A stretch of DNA of 64,000 nt from the NCBI GenBank assembly GCA_016271365.2, contig CM057450.1, positions 1,805,755,967 to 1,805,819,966 of the forward strand. Reading direction: 5' to 3'. The notes beneath the pieces were generated by a model. It worked only from the letters and a program-made list of their open reading frames with translations, was not told where the DNA came from and searched no databases. The position numbers and the translations under genes were made by a program. Numbering within the stretch: position 1 is the stretch's first letter; every line of letters starts with the position of its first letter. This document shows positions 23,329-33,558 of the stretch, in pieces. The DNA is from Neoceratodus forsteri. Its lineage: Eukaryota; Chordata; Ceratodontiformes; Ceratodontidae.

Positions 23329-23788
23329 TAGTCCCAGCAGAGAAGTCCAGTCACACAGCAGTCCTTTCTCCTGGTGTCTTCTGCCAAGATATTAACAGAA
23401 TCTTTCTAAGGCAGTCTTTAAATGTAGCTTCCTTCTAGCTAAGCCACTCCCCCTACTTACTAGATCTTTCTACAAGTAATTTAAACCTCACAGCTATCAA
23501 GTCCTTTCAATCACCTGAGATTTACACCTAGATAACTGTTCAGATAACCATTCAGTTCAGTTAACTCAGACAAACACACAGTTTTTTTTTTTTTTTTTTA
23601 CCCTAAAGTAAAGGTCCAAGTACAAGAGTTATACTTCTTTAGTCCCAGCAGAGAAGTCCAGTCACACAGCAGTCCTTTCTCCTTGTGTCTTCTGCCAAGC
23701 TACTAACAGAATCTTTCTAAGGCAGTCTATAAATGTAGCTTCCTTCTAGCTAAGCCACTGCCCCTACTTACTAGATCTTTCTACAAGT
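23329..23788 (-). repeat. CR1-A 5-prime UTR direct repeat, two 149-bp copies
   Basis: Bases 23329-23477 recur at 23640-23788 with a few changes, starting TAGTCCCAGCAGAGAAGTCC and ending TCTAGATCTTTCTACAAG or close to it. The outer copy ends at the CR1/host boundary. A T-run at 23583-23599 lies between the copies. Repeated 5-prime UTR monomers often carry LINE promoters, so these may be promoter units. Confidence 0.75.
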
Positions 23789-24454
23789 CATCGCGCAGGA
23801 ACCCAACCAGGGGGTCATCCGACCCCATTTCAAACACGGCTGCATGCCCAACAATGTTGAGACACGGCCTGTCCTGGCTGTGGATGCCCGTCGATGTAGA
23901 GGGTGGCATCCGTGTCCGCCGCCTGGTCCTCTGCACGGAGGCGTGCTGGTGCTGCAAAACAAGAACAGAGGGTTAGTGGAGCAGCAAATCCTATGGCCTC
24001 CCCGACCCCCCCAATGCCGCTGTTGTCACACGCCAATGTGTGTCCGCGTCCACACATGCATGTAGCACTGGGCATGACCTCAGACACACCTGCACATCAC
24101 ACCCACATCAGGCACACCTGGCGGCTGGTCATATTCACCATGCAGCGAGGGGCTGCCACCACCAGGAATACCCTTCGCCGCCGTGCAGCTGATGGTGGAT
24201 GCCACAAGCTCTTCCGTGGCCGTCAGCAGTGGCACGGTTGCCAGACCACCACCGGTCGCCCTGCGGGACATCCATATTGCTGCAACCCTATTCTTGATCT
24301 GCCTCCTGTCTGTGCCGATTTTCTTCGATGGTGGCGACCATGGGTGTTGACGTACCGTGCCACCTCCTCCAAGCCCATGGCCCGCTCCTGTAGCAGGCCT
24401 GTGGCACCGCTGAGAAGGCCCTTCTGGTCCATATAGACCTCAAAGAGGGAATTG

Positions 24455-25064
24455 ATGCATAGGGAGAAAACAGGAAGTTGTTATCCCTCTGTACAGACAG
24501 TTGGTGAGACCCCATCTGGAGTACTGTGTCCAGTTCTGGAGACTCCATCTCCGCAGGGACATAGACAAGATAGAGGCAGTCCAGAGGAGGGCAACTAAAA
24601 TGGTGCAGGGTCTGCAAGAGAAGCCGTATGAGGAGAGACTAAAGGAGCTTAATATGTATACCCTTTAGGAAAGAAGGGAGAGGGGGGACATGATAGAAAC
24701 TTTTAAGTACCTCAGTGGAATCAACAAAGTCCAAGAGAGTAGCATCTTTCAGAAAAAGAGATGTGTAAGAACTAGGGGACATAATTTAAAAATGGTGGGG
24801 GAGGTTCAGGGCAATGTGAGGAAGTATTATTTCACAGAGAGGGTAGTGGATGCATGGAACAGCCTACCTGAGGAGGTTGTGGGGTCTAAAACTGTGGTAG
24901 GATTCAAGAATGCATGGGACAGATATAAGGCAAGTCTTGTGGGGGGTAGGAAGAAATAGGCTGTTGGTTGACTAGGATCTGTGGCCTATCCTGTAGGTAG
25001 GGAAATGGGCAAACTAGATGGGCCAAGCAGTCCTTATCTGTCGTCAAAGTCTATGTTTCTATGT
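24455..25064 (+). mobile_element. CR1-B, 5-prime-truncated copy
   Basis: A 610-bp 3-prime fragment on the plus strand. The host duplication AATTG lies at 24450-24454 and 25065-25069. It encodes only the C-terminal tail of ORF2 (MIETFKYLSGINKVQESSIF, then FTERVVDAWNSLPEEVVGSK) and ends GGCCAAGCAGTCCTTATCTG then TCTATGTTTCTATGT. It closely resembles the CR1-A tail, so the two belong to the same family. It interrupts the start of Harbinger Myb-like gene 1. Confidence 0.88.
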
Positions 25065-25190
25065 AATTGTTCCCAGCAGCTGTAAAGTTGGGCTGCGCTT
25101 GCGTGCAGGCCCCTGACACTCCTCTCCTTCATTTCCTGACATTCTCCCACCTGTGGACATGAACAGCAGAGTGGGTCAGTGCCAACACAT

Positions 25191-25852
25191 TGCAATGCAG
25201 CACTCTGTTGCAGTGTTTGCATAGGCCGCCATTCATCCATGTTGCCATTCACTTACCTGAATGGTTACAATACCGGTCTGTGGCCTGTGCTGTTCTGCGG
25301 CGCTTTTAAGGTGCAAAGCATGCAAATCAGCCTGTGCGCAATGTTAATGATATGCTAATGCTCCCCACTGCGCTATGCATTGGCTCATGAGATGATTTGC
25401 ATGCAGCATCTCAGTATCACATAACTGTGGCGTGCGCAATGGGGCTGCGTCAGAGCATCTCCGTGGCACAATACCTGCGCATGTGAGGTATGCGTGCCCG
25501 CAGTGTGCATGTGCGCAGCACTGACCACTTTGCTATCACGCATCATGCATAGTATGCGTGATGCCATGGCACGGCGCGGGTGGCGCTGGTATGCCACCGC
25601 GCTTGCCATCACTGCCACTATCGCACACCTGCACACTGCATGCAGGGGGTGATGACCTCTGATCTGCGGGTTGTGTCATGACCCTGCTAGGCCCCAGCAT
25701 GCTGCACATGCCCATGACTGTGCTATGGCCCCGCACTGCGCATCCACATGCTGCACAGTTGCGGCCTTGTGTATCCTATTACACATCCTGTAAATGTGGC
25801 AGACATGTGTGCTGTTCCACGGCCATTTTCCTCCTGAACTCGGCTGCCGACC
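25191..25852. promoter_or_regulatory. Intergenic region between divergent Harbinger Myb-like genes
   Basis: The two Myb-like genes start head to head around this stretch, so it probably holds both promoters. It is rich in GCATGC and TGCGCA words. I see no clear TATA box or factor site. Confidence 0.35.
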
Positions 25853-27109
25853 ATGGCGCAGGGACAGAGCAGGAGGGCAGGCAACTGGATGGAGGTTGAG
25901 CTCATCAACCTGGTGGCTGTGGTTCAGCTCTTTGAGGAGCAGCTGCATGGCCAGGTGCCACTCCAGCAGGCCAGGGGGTGGTGTGGCACCATGTCACAGA
26001 GGCCCTGGAGAGGAGGACTGGTGTTGGGTGCATGGCAGAGCAGTGCTGGCACTGGTATGGGGACCTGCGACAAAGGGCACCAGACCACCTGCAGCATATG
26101 CAGGCCTGCGTCCTGCGAGGTTCCGTGCCACAGCCAGGTAGGTGTGCTCATGTTGCTGTTATGCTCAGACGTAGTACAGTGGTGTTGGCATGGCTGCACA
26201 GCATGGCCCGCAGCAGGGTACTTCGTCGGCCTGGGGGGTAGTGCACATCGGACTTGGCTGCTGCACAGGAAGCCGTGCTGGCGTATGGTCCTCAGGCCTG
26301 ACAGGGACACAGCCAGCACACAGCGGACTCTGTGGTGGTGGGGTGCTCTACATGCGTGACTGTGTACTGATGTCCACCACTTTTCATTCATTCCACAGGG
26401 CTGGAGGACCATAGACAGGCCAGGGCGGTGGTGGAGGCAGCCAGAGTGGCACAGCCTAGTGGGCTGGCGGCACCAGGTGCACATCACGGGGCAGGTAAAC
26501 ATTGTCACACATTCCTTCTCAGTGTCAGTGGGATAGTGGTGGGAATAGGGCACAGCCATGGCCACCTTTGCCGTGTGCCTTGACAGCTGTGTGTGTCGCA
26601 CAGTCCATTGTGCGTGCCACTGCATGCCATCCCTTGGCCACCATGTACCGTCTGTTGGTGGGGTGGGTGCGCACATGGATTCCACTGTTTGTGCCGTAGC
26701 GCTGCTGTTGCTATGTGCCATGGGACCCTCTCATTGTGGTGCTGTGGCTGCTGCACTACACAGCGTCCGCCTCTGTGCACCACCGTGATGTGCTGTGTGG
26801 ATGGCTGGCGTTGCCCTCGGTGCCAGGGTCCTCTCTGGTCTCTCCCGGGGTGTGTGCTCCCACTGTCCAATGCACATTGTGGGGGGATAGGGGTCCTTGG
26901 GGCATTGCACTGATTGCCTGTCTTGTCCCATCCCCTAGGTGTCAGCTCTGTGGCAGCGAGGAGGGGGCCCAAGGGCACAGGTGAGGACCCAGAGGCAGAT
27001 TCTGACTGTGCTCCAGATGATTCTTTGCATGGTGCAGTCCATCCAGCATGTCGCCACGGCCGTGAGGGAGCAGCGGCACCGAGGGCTGGCCAGGCGTGGC
27101 CAGCATTGA
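25853..27109 (+). pseudogene. Harbinger Myb/SANT-like protein 2, three exons, broken
   Basis: Exon 1 (25853-26137) starts ATGGCGCAGGGACAGAGC and encodes RRAGNWMEVELINLVAVVQ. A frameshift near a G-run at 25973-25979 precedes VWHHVTEALERRTGVGCMAE and QCWHWYGDLRQRAPDHLQ. The spaced tryptophans and QCxxWxxDLRxRA block match SANT/Myb partners of Harbinger. The exon 1 donor is CAG/GTAGGT. Exon 2 is 26399-26494 (TTCCACAG acceptor, CAG/GTAAAC donor). Exon 3 begins at 26939 after CCCCTAG and carries an acidic EDPEADSDCAPDDS block. After a second frameshift it has a helical MVQSIQHVATAVREQ tail and a TGA at 27107. The sequence differs from protein 1, so it is a separate gene. Confidence 0.72.
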
Positions 27110-28211
27110 CATGTCCCTGTGTTAAGCCCCCTTTCCCTCACTATCCCTGTTCCCCTGAAGTCCCCCAGCATCTTGTACAACCCCTATTTCCTGACCCCAT
27201 GCTACGTTTTACCTCCCCTGTCCCAGCCCCTTTTACTGTGTTACTCTGCTGTTTCCATGTTATAAAGCGTTTATTTTCCTACATGCCTGTGTCCGTGTCT
27301 GCTTTGCAGGTGGAGTGTGGAGCCATGCCGCAGTTGTCAGGTGTTGGTTCATGATGTTGGCACGGGGTGGGGGGGTGAGTGTGGGTTGACTGTGGTTCCC
27401 TGCTGTGTCCAGTGGTGTTTTGTGTTGTGGTGAGGGCTGTCTCCTGGGTGTAGTGGGTGTGTTCAGGGCTGGGCAGGTGGTTGGGGTTGTGGGGGTTGTG
27501 CACAGGCAAGGTTGTCATGCTGGCCTCATTGGCCCACTGGGGTGTGGCTGTCTGCATCCACTGTTGCGCTCCCAGTCCCGTGTGTTTGGGCCACCTTCCT
27601 GGGTCCTGGCACATTCACTGCCTGGCATTGGAGCTGCCTGTGGGGGTGCGTGGCATGCGTCATGGGGGTGTGTGGCTCCAGGGCCGTGGGGGGAGGCACA
27701 GTGTGGTGGTGGCCTGCCAAGGGGGCAGCATTGGCGGGCTTGCAATGGCCATTGTCCCCACCTGTCCCCTGGTGGCCGGCCCACCATTGTGTTTTGGGGT
27801 GCTGTTCTGGTGCATGCACGTATCCCACGCCCGTGGACTGGCTCTGGTTGGTGTGCCGCACAGCACCACGATGGTGGTTGTGCTCCTTCCCATGATGCCC
27901 GTTGTTCCTGCCTGCTCTGTGCCCGGTTTGTGCACTGCTGTGCCCTGCTGGCTGGTGGGGTCTTGTACCGTTGACACTGTGGTCCTTTGCTGTGTCCCTG
28001 TGCCTCTTGCATTTGCACTGCTCCCGTGCTTGTGCACAGGTTTGCTCTGCACTTTCATGGTTGCACCAGCGCATCTATGCTTGTGCCATGGCACATTTTT
28101 GCCATATTCGGCCAGCATGTGCTACCACATCTGCAGTGGCGCAACTTCTGAATATGGCACCCGCTTTGCCATGGTGCATCTTACTTGTGCTGCGCCGGAC
28201 TTTGGTGCGTT
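27110..28211. other. Harbinger right subterminal region
   Basis: After the Myb-like 2 stop, TATAAAG near 27261 could serve as a weak poly(A) signal. The rest is GT-rich on the plus strand, which opens long spurious frames on both strands. None has a recognisable domain. Confidence 0.45.
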
Positions 28212-28227
28212 TCTGAATATCTCGGCC
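28212..28227 (-). repeat. Harbinger right terminal inverted repeat
   Basis: TCTGAATATCTCGGCC, the exact complement of the left end, followed by the CCT duplication at 28228-28230. Confidence 0.9.
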
Positions 28228-28288
28228 CCTGTGTACAAGTCGCTGATTTTTGACAAATGCTTTGATTGTTCCTATTATAATGTAGTTG

Positions 28289-28289
<1 letters not shown>

Positions 28290-28323
<34 letters not shown>
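28290..28323. repeat. (AT)n microsatellite
   Basis: Sixteen uninterrupted AT units, just outside the Harbinger right end. Confidence 0.95.
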
Positions 28324-28326
<3 letters not shown>

Positions 28327-29232
28327 ATAGTTGTATACTTGGTGGCCTTTATATCTGTTTATTATTTTCTTATTTCTCTTTTTTCTAACTCCCACACTCT
28401 TATTCTTCCACTCGCTCTTTTAATATTTTTTTCTATCTCCCACACCTGGCTCCTTCTTTTCTATCTCCCTTTCCCCTCAATCTTTTCCCTCCATAATTCT
28501 TTGGTCTTGGTACTTAAACTTTTTTTTTTGTTTCATTAGATTTATATATGATATGAGCATTGGTCCTGCTTTGTAGTGGTAATGTCCTGATATCTTCTTT
28601 CTTACCCTGGTCCTATTGCTTTTGTCTCAATCCTTTTAATCCTTATATATTTACTGTATTTATTATATCCCTGAATAGTCTACCCATTTCTCTCTCTCTA
28701 ACACTTAATTGTGCTTTTTAACAGGTTGTGCTATTTAGCACATTTGCATCTTTTGCACTTTTGTGTATTCTTGTACTTTAATAGCATGTATACAGATGAT
28801 TTCTGACTTACATCTGTTTGGGGTCAGATTATGTGACATTTAACCTTGATAGATCACCTTTTGGCAGATCTCAATAGTTAATTCCAATTTAGGGATAAAA
28901 AAAAAAAGACTAGTTATTTGAGCATTGAACATGTACAGTTCCCATTCAGTTATGTTGTGATTTCAGTATTACCTTTTTGAACAATATGTTTAAAGTATGT
29001 GTATTTAAAAACATATGTATGTAATGAATTTGCAGTATGCAGGATGTGATGTCAGGAACATCTGATGCTTTTTGACTATTTATTCTACCTGTTTTATGGC
29101 ACTTTTTAGTGGCTCCCTGAGGAGGGGGTAGAGCACCCTGAAGCACCACAGCATTTGTTCACTGAGTTTATAATAAACTATACCGCTACTGTATACCTTT
29201 TGTATTTGCGCCATATTTTTTTGATTTTCTTT
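28324..29232. other. Pyrimidine-rich intergenic DNA with possible Penelope-like tail
   Basis: Bases 28380-28520 are strongly C/T-rich. At 29117-29123 CTGAGGA is followed by a G-run/C-run stem and TGAAGC, like a worn hammerhead core. AATAAACTATACC then occurs near 29171. This resembles the tail of a Penelope-like element but is too decayed to be sure. Confidence 0.35.
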
Positions 29233-29405
29233 CTTTCAAACAACATGAAGTCTTGCTGTATTCTGACATAATGCAGTTAGTCCCAGCACTTGAACTGCCC
29301 CGGAGAGGAAAGAGTTAAATCTATGCAGAAGCATAGAACGTTGAGCTCGAGCTCGGTTTTCAAACCTCTGTCTGTGGTACTTCCCAGTGTAACCGTCAGA
29401 TTCTT
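29233..29405 (+). repeat. DIRS-A left inverted terminal repeat
   Basis: It begins CTTTCAAACAACATGAAG and runs to AACCGTCAGATTCTT. It is the inverse of 44291 to about 44440, including AGGAAAGAGTTAAATCTATG and CAAACCTCTGTCTGTGGTAC. The right repeat is about 27 bases longer at its outer end, as is usual for DIRS. Confidence 0.88.
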
Positions 29406-29822
29406 TACTCCGCCTAACAGTGAAGTCGCTCTGGAGATTCCTTTGCTCGGTTCGGTAAAGTTTTAAAAAGCGTTAGATTTAAACCATTCTTTTTGTAATT
29501 TTTTCGGATTTCCAGCCTCTGTCTACGGTACAGGTAGTGTAGTAGCTAGGTAGTGACTGTGTTTTATTTTGGCAAAAGTGTGGAAATTGTTCTTTTCTTT
29601 GGCTTCTTATCGGTCAGTCGATCTGGTTAGGAACCGATCTTATTTCTACCTTGTTTAAAAATTGAATTTTTCTGAGATTAGAGTGGTGTTCTGGTTCCAA
29701 TCGGTTTCAAAAGAACTGGGCCTTTTCTGGTTCTTTTTCAAAACCTGTGACACGGTTTGTAACTGATCGGTTATTTATTACCTGGCTTGAAAGCTGCTAT
29801 AGGGTAATTCAGTAGGTTGGCC

Positions 29823-30899
29823 ATGTCTGAGAAGCAGAAGAAAACTGGTCACTGGGTTTCAACTCTGTGAGTGTGGGAGGCCTTTGCCAGGCCTGACCCC
29901 ACCTCCTCTGTGTTTGTGTCTGGGGTTTGAGCAAGCGATTAGCATTGTTCAATCACTTTGTGCCCGGTTCCCGTCGATCGAACCGCGGTACGGTTAGGCA
30001 GTCAGTTCGGTCGGATCCGGCTCCTTCAGATTATGATCCAGATGCTTTTATGAGGAGTGGAGGGAGACAAGATTATCCTGATGGTGATGACTTGGGGTGT
30101 CTGGATGTGCCCATTGAACCGGACATCTCCCAGACAGGCCTTTCAATGTCTCCCTCTCAGGCTTTCTGAGTCCCCTTCACACTTCGTGTTCTACAAGAAG
30201 GTGGCCAAAACCCTCCAGCTCCCTATGGTTGAAGCTGCTGAGGAGTAAGAAGAGCCTGATTTTGTGGAGATGATGGACATCCCAGAGTCCAAAAGATTGT
30301 CTACCCCTCTTCATAAGTCCGTGGGAAAACACACACAAAAGATTTTACAAACTCTAACTCATTACCTCTTGTGGATAAAAGAATGGACAGGAGGTATATG
30401 TTATCAGGCTGAGGTACGGAGTTCCTTTATACTCATTGCAGCCATGTTGGAGTAGTGCAGGCTGCAGCCTGTGACAGTTCTAACATTCCTTTGGCCCCCC
30501 CCAGACAAGGACTCCAGGAAAGTTGATGCCATGGCCAAAAAACAATATTTGGCATCCTCTTTGGGACTCAGGCAGGCAAACTGTATGGCCTACACAGCCA
30601 GGTACCAGAAGTCCAGGTGGGATACTGTTCTAGAACTGGCTAAACAGGCCTCCCCCCATCTAGCCAAGGAGCTGGAGGAGGTGGCTGCGGATGGAATTGA
30701 GGCATCTAAAGTACAATTTCACGCTGCTGTGGACTCCAGTGATGTGGCATCAAGAGTCATGGCTACATCTGTTTCTTTCAGAAGACATGCTTGGCTCAGA
30801 TATACTAGCCTATCACAGGATACCCAAACTAAGGCTATGGATTTTCCTGTAGTTGGCAACTCTCTGCTTGGGGAGCAGACAGAGGCTTACTGTACGTGA
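29823..30899 (+). pseudogene. DIRS-A Gag-like ORF1, broken
   Basis: The first ATG (29823, MSEKQKKTGHW) meets a stop quickly. Open pieces continue at 29927-30169 (DPDAFMRSGGRQDYPDGDD) and 30471-30899. The last piece includes KDSRKVDAMAKKQYLASSLG and ASRVMATSVSFRRHAWLRYT, which aligns by eye with VALRRHSWLRLSGLASEVQ in DIRS-B, so both are the same capsid-like protein. Frameshifts separate the pieces. Confidence 0.7.
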
Positions 30900-31229
30900 A
30901 GAAAATGGATGAATACAGGACCACTTACAGGAGTGCATAGGCCAAGGAAAGGCAAGTCACTCCACAAAAGCAGCAGTCCAGGGGCCGGGCAGGCCCTTTC
31001 ACAGGCCTTTTTACCAAGCCCATGCCTCCTCTCCCTTCCCACAGAGGGTTTTTTTCTAAGGGAGGGGCAGGAGGGGGATGAGCAAGGCTGCTTCCTCCTC
31101 CCAGTCTAAGGCTCCTGCCAAGCAGACACCCTGAGGTGTCAGCCCAGGTCGACTCCCCAATCCCAGTAGGAGGCAGGCTGGCTTACTACTTTCAGGCCTG
31201 GAAGTCTGTGATCTCAGACAAGTGAGTCC

Positions 31230-32850
31230 TGGAAATAGTAAGCCAGGGACTAGCCCTCAGCTTCAAAAGGTTCCCAAACAGGAGGGTCAGGTCTTTTCCA
31301 CTTGCATCAATCTCAGAAACACTTGCCCTAGAGGCAGAGGTTTCCTCTCTCCTGGCTCTCAGAGCCATAGAGAAGGTTCCTACTCAACACAGGGGGAAAG
31401 GCCTGCACTCCAGGTACTTCCTTACCCCAAAGAAAACAGGGGAGTGGCGACCCATCCTGGACCTAATGTATTTGAACAAACACATTTCAAAACCCTAATT
31501 TAAAATGGTAACTCTGGGAATAATCCTTCCCTCTTTAAGGCCAGGATATTGGCTAGCATCCCTGGACCTCAAGGATGCCTACTTCCATATCCCTATCAGG
31601 TGCTCCCACTGAAAATACCTCAGGTTCGAGTTGTCTTCAAGCCATTATCAGTTCAGGGCCATGCCATTCGGCCTAACATCAGCTCCAAGGGTATTCACAA
31701 AGTGCCTTGCAGTAGTGGTGGCTTACCTCAGAAGACAGGGTATCCCCATTTTTCCATATCTGGACGACTGGCTAATCGTAAGTCAAGTCATCGGACCAGG
31801 TCAGGTCAGCTCTGCAAACCACCCAGGACTTGCTCCATTCTCTGAGGTTTCTTCACAATCTTCCAAAATCTGTCCTCGAACCAGAACAATTTCTCGCCTT
31901 CATAGGGCTAGAGTTGGATACCATCCAAGCAAAAGCTTTCCTTCCCCTAGCAAGGGTGAAGGCTCTAGGAGATCTTGCTTCCTCTTTTCGACCTCAGGTT
32001 TCTTGTCCAGCGAGACAGTTCCTCCAACTCCTGGGCCACATGGCAGCCTCCACTGCAGTGGTACAGGGAGCCAGATTTCAGATGAGGGGCATTCAGTTCC
32101 ACCTAAGGACCTTTTGGTCACAGAGAAAGGACTCTCTCACCAAACTGATTGCAGTGACTCAGACTCTGGTCCAAGCTCTCCAGTGGTGGCTGGACCAGGA
32201 CAACCTCAGACAAGGAGTTTCATTTCTCCCTCAAGTCCCATCAGTAGTTCTAACTACGGATGCTTCTCTCCTAGGCTGGTGAGCCCACCTGGGAGCACTG
32301 ACAGCTCAAGGGGCTTGGTCTCCACAGGAGTCTCTCCTTCATGTTCATCTCCTGGAACTCAGGGCAGTTTTCCTACCCCTTTAGAGCTTCTCAGATCCAG
32401 TCAAGGGCAAGGTGGTCCAAGTCAGAACAGACAACACCACCACCACAATGTGGTACATCAGCAAGCAAGGAGGCACTCAGTCCATGGCCTTGCGCACAGA
32501 AGCCATGAAGCTGTGGTGTCTGGCCTATTCTCCTCTGACTTCCCTGGTAGCAGTTCACCTTCCAGGAAAGGACAATGTACCAGCAGATGCCCTGAGCAGA
32601 ATTTCACAGGGACATCACAAATGGTCCCTGGATCCTCACATTCTGAAGGTAATTTTCTCCAGGTGGGGCACTCCAGAGATAGATCTCTTTGCAGCACCGG
32701 GCAATCATCAACTTCCTCTGTTTTGTTGCAGACCTCCAATCCTGGGGACGGTACCCCCTGGATGCTCTCATTTCGGACTGGAAGGGCAGGTTTCTCTATG
32801 CCTTCCCTCCCTTCCTTCTGCTGTTCAGAGTTCTGATCAAGATCAGAACT
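31230..32850 (+). pseudogene. DIRS-A reverse transcriptase, RNase H and methyltransferase-like region
   Basis: Copies element RNA into DNA. Motifs in order: YFLTPKKTGEWRPILDLMYL, LASLDLKDAYFHIPI, FRAMPFGLTSAPRVFTKCLA, and FPYLDDWLI with the catalytic YLDD at 31757-31768. The RNase H region has TTDASLLGW, TDNTTTTMWYISKQGG and ADALSR. It leads into WGTPEIDLFAAPGNHQLPLF and LIKIRTQPCTVILVAPDW, which correspond to the DAM-like methyltransferase segment of DIRS elements. There are stops near 31499, 31610 and 32281 and several frame changes. Confidence 0.82.
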
Positions 32851-33038
32851 CAACCCTGCACAGTGATACTAGTGGCTCCAGATTGGGACAGACAGCCTTG
32901 GTATCTTCTATTGCTGTCCTTGACAGTGTCATGTCCCATGTCTCTTCCCAGGAAATACAATCTCCTGTCCTCCTCCCAGGGGCAGATCTGGTACTCCAGT
33001 CTCTCAACCTCAAGGCCTGGCTCTTGAAGAGTTAGAAT

Positions 33039-33558
33039 ATGCATCTACATCTCTCTCTCTCTCTCAGGGGAGTTCTGGGTATTCTGGAGGTCTCCAGAAA
33101 ACCTTCCACTACAAAGATTTACAGTTCCAAATGGAAGAGGTTCAGTATTTGGTGTTCTCAGAAAGGCATTGTGCCTGATTCTGCAGACATCTCCACAGCC
33201 TTAGATTATCTAGTTCATCTGAATGGTGTAGGCCTTAGGCCTGCCACTCTGAAGGTTCATCTAGCAGCTGTTTCTGCATTCCTTTCAGCAGGGAATGGCT
33301 CTTCCCTGGCATCTCATCCTGTTTTCAGGAAGTTTTTCACAGGTCTGGTTCACATTAACCCTCCCTTTAGAGAGCCTACTCCACCTTGGGATCTTAATAT
33401 CTGCATTGTTCAGCTTATGCAGCCACCCTTTGAACCTCTGGCTTTGGTAGAGTTGAAGTACTTGACCTGGAAAACTGTGTTCCTGGTAGCTATTGCTTCT
33501 GCCAGGCAGATTAGTGGAATTACAGGCCCTGTCAGTTGAACTTGACTTCATATCCTTC
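33039..33558 (+). pseudogene. DIRS-A tyrosine recombinase, N-terminal part
   Basis: The recombinase inserts the circular DNA copy. This part reads KPSTTKIYSSKWKRFSIWCS, a SAM-like core-binding domain, then PATLKVHLAAVSAFLSAGNG and FLVAIASARQISGI, where the first catalytic Arg region lies. Near the gypsy junction the frame passes into LDFIS. Gypsy enters at 33558 after CTTC, and the gene resumes at 43360. Confidence 0.8.

Larger units (their letters stand above)
19076..23786 (-). mobile_element. CR1-A LINE, nearly full length
   Basis: A 4.7-kb CR1 on the minus strand. The host duplication GTCAT lies at 19071-19075 and 23787-23791. The 3-prime end is the family tail, which on the minus strand reads GGTCCTTATCTGCCGTCAAA then GTCTACGTTTCT. 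It carries ORF1, ORF2 and a 5-prime UTR with a duplicated 149-bp block. Most genomic CR1s are cut short at the 5-prime end, so this long copy is informative. It sits inside Harbinger Myb-like gene 1. Confidence 0.9.
18271..25190 (-). pseudogene. Harbinger Myb/SANT-like protein 1, split by two CR1s
   Basis: Harbinger elements usually encode a Myb/SANT-like DNA-binding partner that brings the transposase to DNA. Read on the minus strand, the N-terminal part near 25140-25070 is cut by CR1-B and resumes at 24449 with LFEVYMDQKGLLSGATGLL and LEEVARYVNTHG, a Myb-type helix pattern. It continues through RIKNRVAAIWMSRRATGG and TATEELVASTISC near 24271-24100. The next exon is split by CR1-A at 19075/23787: DDPLVGFLRDD on one side and SLEVLCAETQLGVLSDTDDD on the other, in frame when one GTCAT is removed. 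The C-terminus (18569-18279) is a coiled-coil-like MEHQALLATEVCALRAEVRQ. Intron limits between these blocks are uncertain. Confidence 0.7.
15988..28227. mobile_element. Harbinger (PIF/Harbinger) DNA transposon, 12.2 kb with nested CR1s
   Basis: The ends are exact 16-bp inverted repeats, GGCCGAGATATTCAGA at 15988-16003 and its complement at 28212-28227. Each is flanked by the 3-bp duplication CCT (15985-15987 and 28228-28230), as expected for this superfamily. Subtracting the two CR1 insertions leaves about 6.9 kb. The body holds a plus-strand DDE transposase, a minus-strand Myb/SANT-like gene and a second, plus-strand Myb/SANT-like gene. It is GC-richer than its surroundings. All three genes are damaged. 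Confidence 0.9.

Noticed and set aside
26914..27354. 146-codon frame read as an independent protein
   Set aside because: Only its middle part corresponds to Myb-like gene 2 exon 3; the rest is read-through past the frameshift and the real stop.
27457..28539. 360-codon open frame on the plus strand
   Set aside because: It lies in GT-rich Harbinger subterminal DNA, runs through the terminal repeat and the AT microsatellite, and resembles no family. It is chance openness.
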